DNA of 64,000 nt, taken from positions 160,624,575 to 160,688,574 of the forward strand of contig NC_134455.1 in NCBI RefSeq assembly GCF_047948215.1, in the 5' to 3' direction. Origin of the DNA: Lycorma delicatula (Eukaryota; Arthropoda; Insecta; Hemiptera; Fulgoridae). The position numbers and the translations under genes were made by a program. Positions 10,500-22,382 of this stretch are shown here, piece after piece. Position 1 is the first letter of the stretch. Each line of letters starts with the position of its first letter. Below the pieces are notes generated by a model. That model worked only from the letters and a program-made list of their open reading frames with translations, did not search any database and was not told the DNA's origin.

Positions 10500-13400
10500 G
10501 TTCGGCCAACTTAATTCCCAGGGTGCCTATGCGGTCCAAGTAGAGTTAGATAACGTCGTTAAAAAGCGGAGCCTCGATGTTTTACTTCTGCAACACCCGT
10601 ACGTTGTCAAGGGTGACCTGCCAGGTTTTTCAGGCTGGAATAAGTTCCATGTTGGCGAAAGTAAATCCGCCGTGCTGCGCAAGAAGTCCATAGATAGTGT
10701 CTTTATACGGCAAGCCTCTGACACGCATCACGTCGTTGTTAAGCTTGCTGTGAATGGTTTCGACCTAGTTGTGGTTAGTTCGTACTCTCAGTACAGAGAT
10801 CCCACTGATTTACACTTGGAAAGATGGGATAGAATTATCAGGCTGATAGCGGGTCGTCCTATTCTTATAGGAGTTGATGCGAACGCCAAATCGCTTCTTT
10901 GGCACAGTGGGATCACAGACGACGGCGGTGAACTTCTAGAAGGCTTCATCGCGCAGCACCGATTTGAAGTATTCAATGTCGCCGGCGAGTTTGCTACCTT
11001 CGCCGGCGCAGTAGGATTGCGGAGGGCCTTCCATGGTATCAACATTGATGTTACCATTGGTAAGGATATCCCTGGTAGGATTCTTAATTGGTCGCTAGTC
11101 GATGATTGCGAAAGTGATCATCGGCTCATAGTTTTTGATTGGATAGGTGGGCTGCGCGATGTCTTTAGGGCAGACGCTCCTGTTCAGCAGGGGCGCTTCT
11201 TGCACAGGCGGGCGGATTGGCCCAAGTTTTCTAACATTCTTGTTAGAATGAACACCCGTCAGGATGCGGGTGTTTACTCGTATCCTGGAGGAGGTCCCTT
11301 TAGATAATCTGTCAGAGAATTTTTCTTCTGCGGTGGTTGAAGCCGCAGAACTCTCAATCCCCCGGAGCGCGGGTCGAGAGAGAGTAGCTGGTTGGTGGTC
11401 TCGGGACTTGACTGCGATAAAGCAGGCCGTGGGCCGACTCAGGAGAACCGCACAGCGTGCGCGTGATCCTGACCGGCGCGCGGTTCTGTTTGCGGAGTAT
11501 CGTCAGAAAAGGAACGAGTATTTTCATAGCATTAGAACTTCGAAGCGAGATTCCTGGCGCTCTTTTGTTCAAGAGCAGAGGAATAAAGACCCTTGGGGTG
11601 TTGTTTATCGAGTACTTGGTCACAAGCGGAAAAAGGACAATCTTCTGTCGGCTCTCTCGACCCAAGACGGGGTTGTAGTTGAGAAAGATCGTATTCTATC
11701 TCTTCTGATGGACGATCTGCTCCCCGATGATACCGAGGTTGGTGAGACATGGTATCATCGGAGAGTTCGAGCGGCGGTTGTCGATTTCAACACAGACTCT
11801 GCGTCTTCGGAGATTACTGAGGCGGAAGTCCGCCAAGTAATCTGTAGCCTGGCTAGAAACAAAGCCCCCGGATATGATGGTATTACGGTGGAGCTCCTTG
11901 TTCGCACCCTGCCTGTAATTCTTGGCCCATTGACTAGGGTGTTCAATAGGTGTTTATTCGCCGGGTATTTCCCGGCTTGCTGGAAGCGTGGTATTTTGAA
12001 GTTATTATTCAAAGGTGGTGACAAGGACCCCACCGTCAGTTCTTCTTACCGTCCTCTGACGCTCTTGCCAGTTGTTGGAAAGGTTTTCGAGAAGGTACTT
12101 TACCTCCGCATCAATAGTAGGCTGACTTCAAATCACATGCTGATGGACGACCAGTATGGCTTCAGACCCGGTAAGAGTACAGAGGACGCGATTCTTAGGG
12201 TCCTGGATCTGGCTTCAGGCAGTGAGTACAAATATGTACTCGGTGTCTTCTTGGACATATCCGGGGCATTTAATAACTTGTGGTGGCCCTCTGCCTTGTT
12301 TCAATTGCAGAAGTGTGGTTGAACGCGGGATGAAATTAGGACTCTCTCGAGTTACTTCAGCGAAAGAACTGTTGTCCTTCGTGACGGCAGTTCGCAAGTA
12401 GGAAAGACCCTGTCAAAAGGATGTCCATAGGGCAGTGTATTAGGTCCACTCGTCTGGACCATCGAGTTTGACTCTCATGCGGCTACGTTTCCCCGGTAGC
12501 TGTCGCGTGTGGCTTATGCCGACGATGGGCTGCTGCTGGTTGAGGGTGGTTCGTGTGCTGAGATTGAGCTCAGAGCGGCACAGGCATGTAGGGTTTTGCG
12601 GTTGTGGTGTCATCAGCATAAGATGGTTTTCAGTGCGGAGAAAACCACTATGATGTTTTTGAAGGGCCATCTAGCTGTAACTCGCCATCCGCGGGTTGTG
12701 ATGGACGGTCGTTCAATTAGGTATGTCACTCTTCAGAAGTATCTGGGTGTTATCCTTGATGAGAGGCTTCTCTTCAAGGAGCACCTGCAGTATGTGGCCA
12801 AGAAGGCAGTTGATGCTTTCTTCGGCGTCCGTATAGTAGTCCATCCCGATTGGGGGTTGAATTTCCGTACCATGCGGATTCTTTACAAAGGTGTTTGCGA
12901 GGCCATTATGTTGTACGCTGCGCCCGTCTGGGCTCATCGTTTGCGGTACCAATGTTATAGGGACATTCTATTACGAGCCCAGCGTCTTATTTTATTAGCG
13001 GTTGTCGGCGGTTACAGGACTGTCTCGCGAGAGGCAGTAACTGTGATCGCGGGCATCAAACCTGTGGATATTACGGCTACGGAACGTAGCCAGCGGTATG
13101 TTGCAAAGAAGGGAGGCCTTCTTACTTCAGGGCGTATGCGTGAGATCGAAGACCAAGGTTTTGACTCTTGGCAAGATAGGTGGAACGATTCTTTAACAGG
13201 TCGTTATACGCATGGTATATTCCCCAATGTTAGAGAGTTGCGAGCGGTTAGCTGGGTATCCCCCAATCGGCACATGATACAGTTCTTCTCCGGACATGGT
13301 GCATTTAGGGATAAATTGGCTAGGTTTAGGTTGGTTGATTCCGGCTTCTGTCCGGCCTGTAGGGTCGATGACACCGTGGACCATGTCCTACACATATGTC

Positions 13401-13558
13401 CCCGGTACGAAGCTGAGCGTACCAGAGTTACTAGGGAACTCGATAGAGTAAACTTTGTTTTGGATCTACGAGTCAACTGGGGGACTCGTAGAGAGTGGAC
13501 AATAGTTGCTGGCTTCCTTCGCTTCCTCACCCTGAGCAGGACTGCGGTAGGGATTTAG
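10492..13558 (+). pseudogene. R1-clade ORF2: APE endonuclease + reverse transcriptase
   Basis: The product would nick the target and reverse-transcribe the element. The start at 10492 is chosen because the protein then opens MVRFGQLNS, matching the start of the endonuclease in the sister copies. The endonuclease has GVDANAKSLLWHS and SDHRLIVF, but the catalytic Glu of the usual QEP motif is His here (LLLQHPY, about 10588). RT blocks follow: KAPGYDGITVELL, SYRPLTLLP, QYGFRPGKSTEDA, LDISGAFNNLWW, SKGCP-stop-GS and AYADDGLLL. The C-terminal knuckle is CPACRVDDTVDHVLHIC. One frameshift near 11260 and in-frame stops at 12320, 12427 and 12498 break it. Length (about 1,020 codons) is normal for R1-clade ORF2. 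Confidence 0.85.
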
Positions 13559-14077
13559 TAGGTGATAGGAACCTTGGTGGCTAGGGACCGCCTGGACAGT
13601 TGACTGGCCGAAGGTAGGCGCTTAAGGCAGCGTGCCTCGTAGAATAATTGGTGTTATTTTGTTGGAGTAAGGCTGTCGGTGGAGTTGCGGCCGCTGCCAA
13701 CGGGCATGGTTATCCTTGTCCCGGGGGGTGCGGTCGCGCTTCGACGGGGGCATTTTGTGAGCTAACGACACTGTCGGCGGGACGTCTCTGGGTGCCGCTT
13801 CGGTGGTATGCAGCGACGTTTCGGCGGCGGTTACGAAAGATGGTGAATGTCACGCGGGACTCCGCGATGGAGCTGGGTGGGAGTAGGCGTTAATTCTCCT
13901 CTCCCGGGCAGACCGGAGTGGAGTCAATAAGAAACTCATTTCGAGTAGTAAGCGGGGTTCTTAAGGGAACAAGGTCTAAATTTCGCTGTGTTAAACCTTA
14001 GTGGGAAAGTTTTGTTATAGTGGTAGTTTTGCTCGGATCTGAGACATTCGATAAATTGGCTCAATAAAGTTAGTGCT
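13559..14077 (+). other. 3' UTR of R1-clade LINE E1
   Basis: GC-rich sequence follows the ORF2 stop without any recognisable domain. The open frame at 13648-13893 is a composition artefact. The stretch ends in AT-richer DNA with an AATAAA-like signal near 14063. It does not resemble the 3' UTR of copies A-C, so E1 is a different family from them. Confidence 0.5.
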
Positions 14078-14400
14078 AGGCGCGGGGTCTTCATTCCGCG
14101 GTTAGGCTTCTAGCTTAGTTCCTGAGGGCGATGTGGTAGCTGCAGGTGTCCGTTGTCTTCTTTCTGAAGGCATAAACACATAAAACTATCTCGGGGTGAA
14201 CTTTACCGATGCAGATGTCCCTCGGGGCATCTGCATCGGTGGCATCTCTGCGGGGCCTGAACTGAAAGCTGTGGTGCGCAATCAGTTTGAGGGCGAGAAG
14301 ATGTCCTCCGTTAAAGCCACTACTGGCTAGGAACGGAGGGGGTGGTGTAGTGACTGGACACGCTATGAGGTGGGATCTCCCCTCGGGGGGGGGGGGGGGA
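14078..14400 (+). repeat. 5'-UTR-like repeat with perfect hairpin, copy 3
   Basis: This is a plus-oriented relative of the repeat at 7780-8106 and 27177-27450, with the landmarks CTAGGCGCGGGG, hairpin, TCCGTTAAAGCC and GGAACGGAGGG in the same order. Its hairpin is perfect: arms ACCGATGCAGATG (14205-14217) and CATCTGCATCGGT (14228-14240) around a 10-nt loop. It ends at a run of about 14 G near 14386-14399. No plus-strand ORF1 follows; instead an antisense ORF1 fragment abuts it. Confidence 0.6.
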
Positions 14401-15130
14401 ATCGAGAGTTCTCTTTCATGAGTTTCCATTCCACAGACGCAGATTTCTTACCTTTCACGTCTGATTGCAGTGTGTCCGAAACGTTGACATTGCATAGGTC
14501 TAGACGATTTATGCCAGCTCGTACTTTCTCAGGCACATTAGGTCTATTAAAGGTCAACACATGCGACGCTGAAGGAATAACCTCACCATTTCTTTTCATG
14601 GATAACCTGAGGTATTGAATCTATCCTTGACTCGACATTTCCTCCACTATTTCTTCTTCGGTGCATTTAAGAAGATCACGGCAAACAACAACTTCTTTCG
14701 ACGAGTTTACCGCACTGAGTAGTTGATCAGACACACAGAACTCACCAATCTTCTTTAAAGCTTGAACCTATACGCTTTGAATGTCGTTTACGGTTTTGAT
14801 GTATAAACTATTAAAAGTCTTGTGAATATCTTTCACAGGACCTCCAGCATAATTTGTAATCTCTCTGGCAATTAATAATGGGCTGACTTTCTGGAAATTT
14901 CCATTCTCCCTTGTAATAACTAGATGTCTAAGTCTAGACGTATTGTTTCCAAAAATATTTCCTCAAATCTTTTCTGATCTTTCGAACTCTTTGCTACATT
15001 TCCTCTTTGCTTCTGGCGAATCGGCTCTTTCTAAACGAGAGTGTTTACATGCACCCTTTGCTACGTTGAGTTGTTCAAGTTGTTGCATTATGTTTGATCC
15101 CTTCTGTAGCAAGGCTAGCCGCCGGGTACA
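14401..15130 (-). pseudogene. LINE ORF1 (gag-like) remnant, copy 3
   Basis: On the minus strand the fragment reads, in order: GNFQKVSPLLIAREITNY (about 14905-14850), a TVNDIQS block, NSSKEVVVCRDLLKCTEEE (about 14715-14660) and KRNGEVIPSASHVLTFN (about 14600-14550), then PEKVRAGINRLD. These are the RRM-type blocks of the same ORF1 family as copy 1 and belong to the gag of I/Jockey-like LINEs. The zinc knuckles and the KKGWPKG tail are missing. Several stops interrupt it. It lies antisense to the preceding repeat, so an inversion or independent insertion is needed to explain the join. Confidence 0.6.
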
Positions 15131-15560
15131 TCCCCGCTCCAGGGCTACTAACCTTGGAGGTCCGATCTGGTACTCCGGTGGAACCGGTATATGTCCGAGC
15201 AGAGAGCGGATGCGCAATCTCTGCACTGACTCCAGGCCTCTACTCACCGAAGCTTTTAGAACTTCCATACACCGACATACATGGGCACCTTCGCTACATA
15301 CTTTCCATCGAAGAGGGCACGTGGATAGCGGAAGGGTTTCCGTTTCACCTGCAATAACATCAACCCTGGCCGCCACATTGCTAGCTCTAAAGGTAGTACG
15401 GAAATAGGGATACGGCGTCAAAATCCAAGATGGCGGATGTCCATCATATTGGAATTGCCCTGTTTCCCTGTGGGAATTCCCCTTTTTCCCCGTTGGAATT
15501 TCCCTTTTCGCGTTTTTCCTGTATTCAGTGAAAAGTGTTGTGAAAATGAAATATATTATT
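15131..15560. other. Unassigned sequence upstream of ORF1 copy 3
   Basis: The minus-strand open frame 14963-15421 starts here and may hold the basic N-terminal part of the ORF1 above, but the sequence is too degraded to align with copy 1. The stretch 15438-15510 contains several GGAATT/CCC-rich near-repeats. Nothing else is recognised. Confidence 0.3.
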
Positions 15561-15572
15561 GTGCGCGCGCGC

Positions 15573-15604
<32 letters not shown>
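15561..15604. repeat. (GC)n(GT)n compound microsatellite
   Basis: An alternating GC tract passes into about 15 GT units. It is a strong Z-DNA-prone tract, otherwise ordinary. Confidence 0.9.
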
Positions 15605-15607
<3 letters not shown>

Positions 15608-15909
15608 TAAAAATTTAGACGTACCTCGAGGATGATCCTGGTCGTCGTGGCCGTTGCACCGGGAGGCGTCACCAGCTACTCAATCAACCGGACGTGGCTC
15701 GTTCACCCAGAGGCGGCGGCAATTCTCTTTATAATTTTAATTATTGTTTAATAACTCTATATCTGTTTCTCAGAATGAGATATATTGGACTGTTTTACTA
15801 CGAACCTCCATATTTTACTTTGTTTTTTTGAATTCAGTTTTTTTAAATTTTATTACAGCTCATCTTTTTTATTTTTATTTAAAAATAGGTTACACCTTTC
15901 TTTCTTTTT

Positions 15910-16198
15910 CCTTTTTAGCCTCCGGTAACTACCGTTTAGATAATTCTTCAGAGGATGAAAGAGGATGATATGTATGAGTGTAAATGAATTGCAGTCTTGT
16001 ACATTCTCAGTTCGGCCATTCCTGAGATGTGTGGTTAATTGAAACCCAACCACCAAAGAAACCAGTATCCACGATCTAGTATTCAAATCCATGTAAATAT
16101 ATCTGGCTTTACTAGGACTTAACGCTATAACTCTCGACTTCCAAATCACCTGATTTGGGAAGACACGTTAACCACTAGACCAACCCGGTGGGTCAATT
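15910..16198 (-). mobile_element. tRNA-derived SINE
   Basis: Read on the minus strand from about 16198, the head contains TGGTCTAGTGGTTA (16182-16169), a good RNA polymerase III A box, and GCGTTAAGTCCT (16125-16114), a decayed B box about 45 bp further on, the spacing of a tRNA promoter. A tRNA-unrelated body follows and ends near GGTAGTTACCGGAGGC and an A-rich tail (15910-15890). The copy is unbroken by other elements. It encodes no protein and would depend on a LINE for mobility; the partner LINE is unknown. Confidence 0.7.
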
Positions 16199-17718
16199 AG
16201 GTTACACCTACCAAAACATATATTCACCTGTGTGAAAAAAGACATCCACAAGAAACCAAAAAGAAACCAAAAGAATATATCTGACAAAAATAAGAGAAGG
16301 AACAGAAAGAAACAACACAAATTACTACCAAACTTGGGGGAAGTCTTTCTAAATTGTGAGAATGTATACTATTTTTTAACTTTTAAGTTTTTTGCAAAAC
16401 TATAAAGGACTATTTTTTAAAAGTTAAAAATAATCTTATTCAGTTCTTTGAATTCTGGTTTTAGGAGTCTGTAATAAAAGGTAACTAAAGGTAAAGGTAA
16501 CTACCAATTTGCAGACTAATTTGGCAAAAACATTTAAAAGCTGAAATTAAAGCAAAACTAAAAGATATTATTTTAACATTTTCAGTGTAGTTTAAATGAT
16601 TTTATTTATTTTAATTTTATTTTAAATCAATATAATTTGCACTTTCTATTTTTATGTAAAATACAAAACTGGCAACAAATATGTTGCACATACATTTTGT
16701 CTAAAATATAAAGGCAAGAACTTGCATCTTCATAGAATCAAGAAAAATAATGAAGATTAACAAATCAAAGAAATTTGTACTTCACAGTGTAGAAATATTT
16801 ACTGTTATTTTTCCTTATTTCCAACTAATCTTCTTCAGTTTTTATGCAAAATATCACAACGATTTCAAAATGTATTTCATTATGCTGTTGCAATCCAATG
16901 AAAAGCAACAAAGACAATAAAAGGGAAATTATCTTCAATTGACCATATAATCCATGTAACTTTTCATTTTAAAAACTCTTTTCCTTAAGTTATTTAGAAA
17001 AAATGTACAATGGGCACCAGAGTAACCTCTTTAAAAAGCAAACTAACAAAAAAATCATTGAAATCAATCCACCTAACAACAGATAGAACTGATGATACTC
17101 AGAAAACAGAACATATGAATCAAAATGAGAACCTCCTTCTTCAAAGTTGGTTAGAAAATGATAAGACCTGATTTTGCATCCCTCCACACAGTTCTTTGCT
17201 TTGACAAATAGTAGTTTCCAGCATAGATTTTAGACACTTCCAGAACAACATTTGAGTATGGATATTTAGAATACTTAAGTTGTAAAATGTTAACTGGTAT
17301 AAAACTTTCTTAAAAATACTTACCAGACTTATTCTTTTACAAACAAGATAGTGGATGTTTTTAAATATGATGAGCATTTCTCCATTTTTGTTACTTGAGT
17401 GGTATTTAACAAGATTGAATGTAGATACCAATTAACTGGCCTCCAAGGGCACCAGCTCAAATAATTATTAATTGGTAATAATTATTAATGCTATTTATAA
17501 TTAATAATAAAAAAATAATAATAATTGTATTATAATATTATAAATATATTAATAACAATTTATTAATGTTATTAACAATTAGTAATTATCATCAATATTA
17601 TTTAAGCATAGAATCAATTTTTTTAAATACCAAATTCATGTAAATTTTTTCATTAAGTTTACAGAATTATCAATTTTGCTGGACAAAACATGATTAATTT
17701 TAATACTTCTGTTGCTTT
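16199..17718. other. AT-rich DNA, nothing recognised
   Basis: The open frames at 16990-17187 and 17141-17431 (minus) are short and of random appearance. No repeat boundary is visible. Confidence 0.6.
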
Positions 17719-18256
17719 GTGAATATATTAAAATGCCGAATAGCACAAGCGAAACGAGCCTTCAGTAAGAAATATAATTTGTTTACATCAAAAATTAATT
17801 TAAATGTCTGGAAAAGATTTTTGAAAGTATATGTTTGGAGTGTCGCTTTATATGGAAGTGAAACTTGGACAATCGGAGTATCTGAAAAGAAAAGAAAAGA
17901 AAATCTTTTGAAATGTGGTGCTATAGGAGAATGTTAAAAATCAGATGGGTGGATAAAGTGACAAATGAAGAGGTATTGCAGCAAATAGATGAAGAAAGAA
18001 GCATTTGGAAAAATATAGTTAAAAGAAGAGACAGACTTATAGGCCACATACTAAGGCATCCTGGAATAGTCGCTTTAATATGGAAGGACAGGTAGAAGGA
18101 AAAAATTGTGTAGGCAGGCCACGTTTGGAATACGTAAAACATATTGTTAGGGATGTAGGATGTAGAGGGTATACTGAAATGAAACGACTAGCACTAGATA
18201 GGGAATCTTGGAGAGCTGCATCAAACCAGTCAAATGACTGAAGACAAAAAAAAAGT
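17719..18256 (+). pseudogene. LINE reverse transcriptase, C-terminal end only
   Basis: The peptide runs through KRAFSKKYNLFTSKINLN, VWSVALYGSETWT, MWCYRRMLKIRWVDKVTNEE, RRDRLIGHILRH, GRPRLEYVKHI and RESWRAASNQSND, all typical of the C-terminal part of the insect LINE proteins usually annotated endonuclease-reverse transcriptase. Frameshifts occur near 17905 and 18066. The element ends GACTGAAGACAAAAAAAAA, a plausible 3' terminus with an A tail at 18248-18256. The catalytic RT core is missing, as expected of a 5'-truncated insertion. I do not assign a clade. Confidence 0.75.
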
Positions 18257-19514
18257 GAATATATATATTCATTATAAGTGATTTGAATTTTTTTACAGAA
18301 CATGCAACAAGTATAATATAGAAACATGTTCGTGCTTCATTCATGATTGATAGGTAGAGGAACCTTGGATCTCTTGGTAGTGATCTAGAACCTTACTACC
18401 TAGATCACTCACAGGAGAGGCTATGCAGAATATTTATTACTTTTTTATTATTTTCTGAGCCAGTTCAAGGCAAATTAGAATTTGCTTAAAGAAAATTTCC
18501 TTAATCAAAGAATTACTTTATAAAATGCATTACTAATTCATTTAACATTCTCTAAATCCAATCAACATTCTTAGTTGGATCCAAAGTCAGTTTATTAAAA
18601 ATCATACAGTCAGCTTTTCTAATTTAGAATGTGGAGAAAAATTGAATTACATTTCCATGTTCTTGAAAGAAAGGAAATCCCTCTATTATAATAATGTTAA
18701 TTATTTTAAAAAAGGTTCTTTTAAAAAAAAGTGAAATTAAAAAGACAGTGTTCTATAATAATTTGAAGTTTAGTTAAAATTTCACAACTGCAGTTCATAT
18801 AATTAACCCATACAGTACATTTAACTCAAATTATTATGTTGCAGCAAGCATCAGCACGGATAGAGAGATCAAAACTGTCTGCTGGGATGAGAGTAAAGTA
18901 AGTAAGTAAGAACGTAGTGCCTCAGATATTTTTATGCAAACTACAACATTACTGACTGTATTTTTAGCAGAACTAGAGTCATCCTAGACAGAAGTTCTTG
19001 CAACTGCATTTGACTAAACAAGAACCTCATGGGTAAATATTCTGTTGTGAATAAAACCTTTTTTTCCAAAAAAAATTTCAAATGAATTTTCAGACAAATG
19101 TTAGAATTACACTGATGGTTTTTTCCATTTAATAACTAAACTTAAGTGGAAAAGAAACTATTATACCTTTATGAGTTGTCCATCGTTTTGAAGTTGTCTA
19201 CCTACCTCTTTCCTGTTAATGGGAGCTCTTTTCCTTTTTTTTCATGTTCAGTACTGTCATCATGTGGACTCTGACAAACTTCACTTGTACTAATGGTTGC
19301 TGATTATTAAAGTTCCTTAGCAGTTGCAGGTTGCACTCCTGAAACACGGTAATGTATCAGTAAAGTGTCAGTTTACTTTTAAAAAGTATCTTATTCTGTA
19401 TGGTTAATATGGAAAATGAATTTTTGAAACTATATTAGTAGAACAGAATAGAGAATGGATTGAAACATGTCTAAAAAATAAAAAAAAGGTCTGTCTTATG
19501 ACCAACTAACATTC
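18257..19514. other. AT-rich DNA, nothing recognised
   Basis: No coding or structural feature is supported. An inverted motif of about 11 bp flanks 18373-18410 (TAGTGATCTAG / CTAGATCACT). Confidence 0.6.
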
Positions 19515-19522
19515 AAGTAGAT

Positions 19523-22088
19523 CAGTGTTTCTCAACCTGGGAGCACACCTCCCTAGGGAGATGTGATAACACTAAATGGGAGGTGCAAATATATCGAAAA
19601 GAAAATATTATTAAAAAGGTATATTAATTTACTGAAAAGAAAGCAAAACAAAATACATTCTTACATAATAAATAATAAAATACACATTTACAGTGATCAG
19701 CACATGCATAATTGTGCACTTATAAATAGGTTGAATCAGTACTGTACAATGTAATAATAATTAACTTATCAATATTAAATTAAAAACAAGTTTAATAATT
19801 ATTACTCCCTTGGGGCTGTCTTGCAGAGCAAAGTTTTTCAAAGGAAGGTTTAATATTAAAAATATGCACTCTGAGTTCTTTCTCTATATTTAGCTGAAAT
19901 CTATATTTTGTCTTCAAAGCAGCCACCGCAGAAAATTCATTTTCGCAAAGGTAGGATGTTGAAAATGGTAATAGTATACAAAATACTCTTGATTTCAATG
20001 CAGAAAACTCATCATCCACCACTGCCCAAAATTCAAAGAGTGATTTATTATTAAATTGTCTTTTGATTTCGCCACTTGCCATGAAGTTTACGAAGATTTC
20101 TTCTTTGGCAGTTAAGAGCCCTTTGGGAATATTTTGAAATTGATCCCTAACCCACTCGTAACTTGCTACCAAGTTGTTGTCAGAAAGAAAATACTTTTTA
20201 AAATTCTTTGCTAGCAAGACTAAATGATTTTCAATGGTTACAAAAACAATTTTCACCTGTTGTTCTTCAGCCATGTAAGTTTTTATACATTCATCCACAT
20301 TTGCAAACATTTCTAGGTTTTTTGTTTCAGATTTTTGTTTCACAATTCTACTTTTCTAGAAAAAGCATTAAATTTATCACTAGTATCCAACATATGTGTA
20401 TTTGCTTCTTGGAATTGAAGATTCAAAGTATTTAATTTCTCAAATGTGTTGCCCAAGTAGCTCAATTCCATCACAAATAAACCATCTCGAAACTTCTTGG
20501 ATTCTGGTCGGTTTTCCTCTTCTAGAAAAATGGCAATTTCATCTCTTAATTCATAAACACATTGCAAAAATTTCCCATGTGATAACCATCTTGCCTTGCA
20601 ATAAAATGCTGATTGTACTGCAGCCATGCCTTTACAAAGTGCAAAAAAGATTCTTGATTTGATTTTAGGGGGTCTCATTTTTATATAATTTACTACAGTT
20701 ACAACTATCATTAGCACAATATTCAGACCAGGACTCATTTCTTTGGAAACCAGAGCTTCTCTGTGGATCATGCAATGTGTTCAGACTGTTAAATCTCAAA
20801 GCTGTGGGTGGAGATTTTTGTCTCACAAGTGCTTGTATACTTTGGAATCTTCCAGACATTGAACAAACACCATTGGTGCATATTCCGATGCAATTTTCCA
20901 CTCAATGTTTGTCTAGTTTATAAAAGAATTTTAAGATAATAAATAATGTGAGTGCTGCTTCTTTGAGTTCCATTGGTTTGCAGAAAAGTAGTTCTTCTAC
21001 AGCTGACATATCATCACAAAATCGAACATAGACGATGAAATGAGCATCTTTATTGCTATCTGTTGCCTCATCAAGCTGAATTTAAAACAATTTGTTACGC
21101 ATCTTCCTGACAAGCTGATACTGTACATCTTCAGCTATATCACCAATTCGACGGGCAACAGTATCATTTGATAGAGGTATGGACAGTAATTGTTTGGTGA
21201 AATTATCTCCAACCATATTTTCTACGGTCTCAATTGCAGCTGGCAAATAAGTCTTCACCAGTGGTGTGAGGCTTTTTATATCTGGCTATTTAAATGAAAC
21301 TTTGTAAGAGACAAGTAAAGTTTTTTCATTCACAAAGTTTTTTAAATATAATGTTTGCTTTTCATGATTTTATTTCGAAGAATTCTCGGGATTTGTTAAC
21401 ATACTCACTATGAACCATTTCCAAATGTTGTTTATCAGGTTCCATGTTGTATGCTGCCAAATGTTTTAAGCTAATGACACACAGGGGCCTTTTTTCTTCA
21501 TTTACCTCAGTACTGGTAAACCCAAAATTTAAATATTCTTGAGAATATTTTCTTGATTTTATTTTTGGAACCACGCTCGTCTGTGCACTTGTTGTTGCTT
21601 CACTATCGTCTATTGCTCGCTTTCACCCACTTAAAAATTTATCCATGATTCTGTATAAATCTACTACCGTGAATTGCAATGGACACGCAAATTACAATAT
21701 ACACATTCATGTAGATTCGTTAGCAATAGAAGGATCGACTCCACTAAGACTGGCTGGAATTGATGAGATGCAGATTTATACATGTTTGCGTAGATGGTCG
21801 CTCAGATGTTCCAGACTGTTTAAGACAAATGGGAACATCTCGCAAGAATGTCCAATGTGGTGGACGTAAGACAGAAAACAACAAAGAGGTATCGATTCTG
21901 GTTTTGTCAATGCAGCGGTCGGTGTTGCCAAATATCAATAAATTTTCAGCTTTGTAATTAATATCATAATGTAGCTTCAGCGTCAAAGTACATTATTATT
22001 GTAAACACTGTTATTGTATGAGAAGAGGACACAATGAAAATTATGATTGAAAATTGGGTCACAAATATTGAAAGGTTGAGAAATGCTG
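19523..22088 (-). mobile_element. hAT transposon (Buster/ZBED5-like), complete ends
   Basis: The left end reads CAGTGTTTCTCAACCTGGGA and the right end, reverse-complemented, CAGCATTTCTCAACCTTTCA, matching at 16 of 20 positions. This is the classic hAT/Charlie-type terminal motif. Both ends are flanked by the 8-bp direct repeat AAGTAGAT (19515-19522 and 22089-22096), a perfect hAT target-site duplication. The transposase inside is degenerate. The element was therefore inserted by transposition and then decayed in place. Confidence 0.93.
19792..21646 (-). pseudogene. hAT transposase (ZBED5/SCAND3-like) pseudogene
   Basis: The ATG at 21646 opens MDKFLSG. A BED-finger remnant follows (YLNFGFTSTEVN, RPLCVIS, DKQHLEMVH) in which the second Cys of CVxC is Ser. 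The catalytic body survives as blocks around 20900-20340 (CTNGVCSMSGRFQSIQALV, CKARWLSHGKFLQCVYELRD, FRDGLFVMELSYLGNTFEKL) and the hAT C-terminal dimerisation block at about 20030-19795 (FWAVVDDEFSALKSRVFCIL, YLCENEFSAVAALKTKYR). Stops and frameshifts occur at 21360, 21100, 20900, 20665 and 20340. The product resembles vertebrate and insect ZBED5-like proteins, which derive from hAT-Buster transposases. Not functional here. Confidence 0.88.
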
Positions 22089-22382
22089 AAGTAGATTTTT
22101 AATATGGAAAAAATAAAATATAGAGGATAATATAGACCAAATAGTAAATGTACCAAAAATTGGTAGAAAATAATATTTTTTTAAAAATATTTATAAAAAA
22201 TTGTAGAGGGCATACAAGCTTTCTTTGTTAATAGGCTAGGTTGATAGTTTAATCATTAATTTTTCATTAAAAAAATGTTACTAGAGCACAGTTAAATATT
22301 TAAACAAAATTGTTCTTTCATACACTTTTTAGTTTGTAAAATGAATTAAAGCTTCAAATTTTAGAGCAACTTATAAGCTCTA

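Larger units (their letters stand above)
9960..14077 (+). mobile_element. R1-clade LINE E1, 5'-truncated
   Basis: The element holds the distal half of ORF1, a nearly full-length but broken ORF2, and a GC-rich 3' UTR. The ORF order, the overlap of ORF1 stop with ORF2 start, and the endonuclease and RT motifs match the R1 clade (R1/TRAS/SART/Waldo relatives). It begins inside ORF1 next to the I-like copy 2. The 3' limit is set where the next repeat begins at about 14078, just after an AATAAA-type sequence (about 14063); there is no long poly(A). I see no 28S rDNA or telomeric repeats at either side, so the target is unknown. Confidence 0.7.

Noticed and set aside
15621..15720. GC-rich block as a snRNA gene
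   Set aside because: I compared it mentally with U1, U2, U4 and U5; no conserved core or Sm site fits.
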